A stretch of DNA of 64,000 bases from Mycolicibacter longobardus (GTDB taxonomy: Bacteria > Actinomycetota > Actinomycetes > Mycobacteriales > Mycobacteriaceae), in assembly GCF_002102265.1 (NCBI RefSeq), contig NZ_LQPG01000026.1, positions 62,001-126,000 on the forward strand. The letters are read 5' to 3'. The translations under genes were made by a program, and so were the position numbers. Positions 61,685 to 64,000 of the stretch are shown in pieces (position 1 is the stretch's first letter; the number at the start of each line of letters is the position of its first letter). The notes below the pieces were generated by a model. That model had not been told where the DNA came from. It worked only from the letters and a program-made list of their open reading frames with translations, and ran no database searches.

Positions 61685-63163
61685 ATGCCCGTCGACCCCC
61701 GGACACCGGTGCTGATCGGCTACGGCCAGATCAACCACCGCGACGACCACGACCTGGTAGAACCCGTCGATCTGATGGCGGCCGCGGCCCGCCACGCCGC
61801 CCACGACCGGGTGTTGCGCGCCGTCGACTCGATTCGTGTGGTGAACCTGCTGTCCGCTCGTTACCGCGATCCGGGTGCTCTGCTCGGGCAGCGGATCGGC
61901 GCGGACGGTCCCGCCACTCGCTACACCCCGATGGGCGGCAATGTGCCGCAGTCCCTGGTGAATCAGGCCTGCCTGGACATCCGCGACGGTCGTGCCGGTG
62001 TGGTGCTGCTGGCCGGCGGCGAGATGTGGCGCACCCGTACCCGGCTGCGGCGCGCCGGGGGCAAACTGGCCTGGACCCAGCAGGACGACAGCGTGCCGAT
62101 GGCCGAATGCGACGGCGAAGACGTGCCGATGGCCGGACCCGCCGAGGAACGAATCGGCCTGGACCGGCCCGCCTACGTCTATCCGTTGTTCGAGCAGGCT
62201 CTGCGCATCGCCGCGGGGGAGACTCCCGAAGACCATCGGCAGCGCATCGGTGCACTCTGGTCGCGGTTCAACGCCGTCGCAGTCGACAATCCCCACGCCT
62301 GGATCCGCCAACCCGCCGGTGCCGAAGAGATCTGGCAGCCGGGCCCGAAGAATCGGATGATCAGCTGGCCCTACACCAAGTTGATGAACTCCAACAACAT
62401 GGTCGACCAGGCCGCCGCGCTGGTGCTGACTTCGGTTCAGACCGCCACCGACTTGCGGATCCCCTCCGACACCTGGGTGTTTCCGCAGGCCGGCGCCGAC
62501 GCTCACGACACCTACTCGATCGCCAACCGGGCCGAACTGCACCGGTCACCGGCCATCCGGATCGCCGGCGCCCGCGCACTGGAGCTGGCCGGTGTCGGCG
62601 CGATCGGCGAAGTCGATTATGTCGACCTGTACTCGTGCTTCCCGTCGGCGGTTCAGGTTGCCGCGGCCGAGCTCGGTCTGCCCACCGACGATCCCGACCG
62701 GCCGCTGACCGTGACCGGCGGGCTGACCTTCGCCGGCGGCCCGTGGAACAACTACGTGATGCATTCGATCGCCACCCTGGCCGAACTGCTGGTCGCCCAT
62801 CCCGGTCGGCGCGGGTTGATCACCGCCAATGGCGGCTATCTGACCAAACACAGCTTCGGGGTGTACAGCACCGAACCACCTCCGTCCGGCTTCCGTTGGG
62901 AGGACGTCCAATCCGCGGTGGATGCAGAACCTACCCGGCCGGCTGTGGTGCAGTGGCAGGGGACCGGCACCGTGGAGACCTGGACCACGCCGTTCGATCG
63001 CGACGGGCGGCCGCTGCAGGCGTTCCTGGCGGTCCGAACCCCCGACGGCTCGCGAGCCCTGGCGGTGATCCGGGACCCGGACGCCGCGGAGACCACCGTC
63101 CGTGAGGACATCGCCGGTGCGGCCATCGACGTGCACGACGACGGCACCGCGACGCTGCGGTAG
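61685..63163 (+). CDS. Thiolase-like protein (Rv1867-like)
   Basis: 492 residues with the thiolase fold but without the N-terminal nucleophile: the usual C-S/N-G segment is replaced by GGNVPQSLVNQAC. A His (N-G-G-Y-L-T-K-H) and a Cys (Y-S-C-F-P) of the second half are kept. The C-terminal OB-like segment (about 410-490) resembles DUF35-type domains. It probably belongs to the thiolase-like/SCP2-thiolase group that acts in lyase or retro-Claisen steps, as inference. It shares an operon with the CoA-transferase. Confidence 0.85.
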   Translation: MPVDPRTPVLIGYGQINHRDDHDLVEPVDLMAAAARHAAHDRVLRAVDSIRVVNLLSARYRDPGALLGQRIGADGPATRYTPMGGNVPQSLVNQACLDIRDGRAGVVLLAGGEMWRTRTRLRRAGGKLAWTQQDDSVPMAECDGEDVPMAGPAEERIGLDRPAYVYPLFEQALRIAAGETPEDHRQRIGALWSRFNAVAVDNPHAWIRQPAGAEEIWQPGPKNRMISWPYTKLMNSNNMVDQAAALVLTSVQTATDLRIPSDTWVFPQAGADAHDTYSIANRAELHRSPAIRIAGARALELAGVGAIGEVDYVDLYSCFPSAVQVAAAELGLPTDDPDRPLTVTGGLTFAGGPWNNYVMHSIATLAELLVAHPGRRGLITANGGYLTKHSFGVYSTEPPPSGFRWEDVQSAVDAEPTRPAVVQWQGTGTVETWTTPFDRDGRPLQAFLAVRTPDGSRALAVIRDPDAAETTVREDIAGAAIDVHDDGTATLR

Positions 63164-63174
63164 GGGGCAGGACA

Positions 63175-63748
63175 CTAGCGGGCTGATCGTCGCCGGCGCA
63201 GCAGCTTCGTGAACTCGACCGTCGAGCGTCGTACGGATTCGAACTCCAAGGACACCAACAAGGTGTCCACCATCGCGAACGGCAAGGTGGTGGCGACCGC
63301 CCCGCGCACCGTACTCGAGATGCCAGGAGCCTGGATGGATGGTCAGCCCGCGCGCATACCCGCGCTCCAGGCAGGTGTGTTCACCGGGGAGCAGCGGCGG
63401 GAGTGGCGCGGTGTCGTCGGATTCCAGGTCGTAGGAATCGATCTGCCCGGCGAGCAGGAACTTGTGGATGTCGACATGCTTGTATCGACCCGAAAAGCCT
63501 TGTGTGCCAGTGGGAGATCCGAAGATAACCACGTACTCGCGTGGGCTGAAGTAGAGGAAACGGACCTTACCCAGGATGCCGCCGGCCCTACTGCCCACCC
63601 AGCGGCCGGGACCGGGGTCGATCAGTTGAGGGTACTGGTCGGCGAGCAGTTCGATGGTGCGGCCGATCAACTCGCCGTTCTCCGGCGGAACGCCGACTAC
63701 TCGCTGGGCGATCTGGTGCAGCGCCTCCGGGGCGAACTTGTACTTCAT
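63175..63748 (-). pseudogene. ERG2/sigma-1-receptor-like protein, frameshifted
   Basis: ATG 63748 opens a frame whose residues match the ERG2/sigma-1 receptor-like family (M-K-Y-K-F-A-P-E ..., S-R-A-G-G, F-S-G-R-Y-K ..., G-S-W-H-L-E-Y). Close to 63302-63312, right after E-Y, the family sequence continues in a different frame: A-V-A-T-T-L-P-F-A-M-V-D-T ... and ends at a TAG (63175-63177). One extra base (in the GGTG after TAC) explains the break. Unbroken, the protein would have about 190 residues. It may be a real pseudogene or a sequencing error. Confidence 0.75.
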
Positions 63749-63850
63749 CGACCGAACTCCAGTGTCAAGGAGCCGAACGAAACCCACGGGCGACCCAGTT
63801 GCCGTGAAAGGTGGCCTGCAGTTCGGCGGATTCGGGCATAGTCCGGACTT

Positions 63851-64000
63851 CTAGGGGCTGTGCTGCTGTTCTGCGGCCAGCCGGGCTTCGCGCTCCTCAT
63901 GGATGCGCACCAGTTCGCGGAACCCGAGCCGCTTGTACTTCGGGACCGGCTGTACGCCCCATTCGTCCTGCGCGGTGTCTTTGCCCTCCGCGCCCTCGGG
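63851..64000 (-). CDS. Unidentified protein, C-terminal 49 residues
   Basis: The 3' end of a gene that enters from outside the window. The visible residues form a charged, probably helical tail ([19 protein letters not shown]) ending at TAG 63851-63853. No family recognised. The 100-bp gap to the ERG2-like gene shows a possible short frame only. Confidence 0.55.
   Translation of the reverse strand, partial: PEGAEGKDTAQDEWGVQPVPKYKRLGFRELVRIHEEREARLAAEQQHSP

Noticed and set aside
62546..63174. Extension of the ERG2-like frame beyond the frameshift
   Set aside because: After the extra base the frame runs antisense to the thiolase-like gene; family homology continues only in the other frame.
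63765..63839. 24-codon minus-strand frame upstream of the ERG2-like gene
   Set aside because: No clear Shine-Dalgarno or recognised family; kept out as chance.

Overview
The window is a 64 kb stretch of a high-GC mycobacterial chromosome. A complete ESX-5 type VII secretion core, PE and PPE proteins, SecA2, GarA, Apa, PgsA2 and a BacA-type transporter in this order identify a Mycobacterium. ESX-5 points to the slow-growing branch. From memory of the M. tuberculosis map, the layout follows Rv1783/84 to about Rv1871, with differences: no cyp143, ferredoxin or PPE25-27 inside ESX-5, no urease operon and no vapBC13. In exchange it carries a LysM lectin, a phosphoketolase and a second PE-esxM-esxN cassette. 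Species is not assigned.

Layout. 1-9523: ESX-5 (end of eccC5, PE, esxM, esxN, espG5, eccD5, mycP5, eccE5, eccA5), closely spaced with several start/stop overlaps. 9851-10858: second PE-esxM-esxN cassette. Its esx half is a near-identical 656-bp copy of 1377-2032. 10960-13554: a promoter, an M-box (Mg2+) riboswitch, a possible leader ORF, two strong hairpins, then a PPE gene and mgtC, so a secreted PPE protein and MgtC appear to share Mg2+ control. 13618-17919: sterol-desaturase-like enzyme, LysM/bulb-type lectin, secreted serine protease, VOC protein and FAD oxidoreductase. 17990-28519: BacA-like ABC exporter, secA2, pgsA2, two DUF881 proteins around a small membrane protein, gcvH, garA, MerR regulator, bifunctional nuclease-type protein, second MerR regulator. 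28568-30105: TetR/DUF2236 pair with a dyad operator candidate. 30233-33343: tandem glycine riboswitch and gcvB.

33413-46144: an acidic repetitive secreted protein, a solute-binding/VWA membrane protein, malate synthase G, an uncharacterised protein overlapping two CNNM/CBS membrane proteins, guaB1 (GMP reductase), an alpha/beta hydrolase and gnd. 46201-50292: BlaR/BlaI-like pair with a dyad operator candidate, hotdog thioesterase, ndh and an atypical SDR. 50403-55564: a 55-bp tandem repeat before modABC, then apa, a small GlsB-type membrane protein and adhA. 55599-64000: CPBP membrane protein, phosphoketolase coupled to an MmpS-like secreted protein, a double CaiB/BaiF CoA-transferase, a thiolase-like protein, a frameshifted ERG2/sigma-1-like gene and the end of an unidentified gene.

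Functional themes: protein export (ESX-5, SecA2), Mg2+ and glycine sensing by RNA, central carbon and nitrogen control (GarA, glycine cleavage, malate synthase, Gnd, phosphoketolase), and cell-surface proteins. No rRNA, tRNA, CRISPR array, prophage or insertion sequence was recognised. The most interesting non-coding stretch is 10823-11625.
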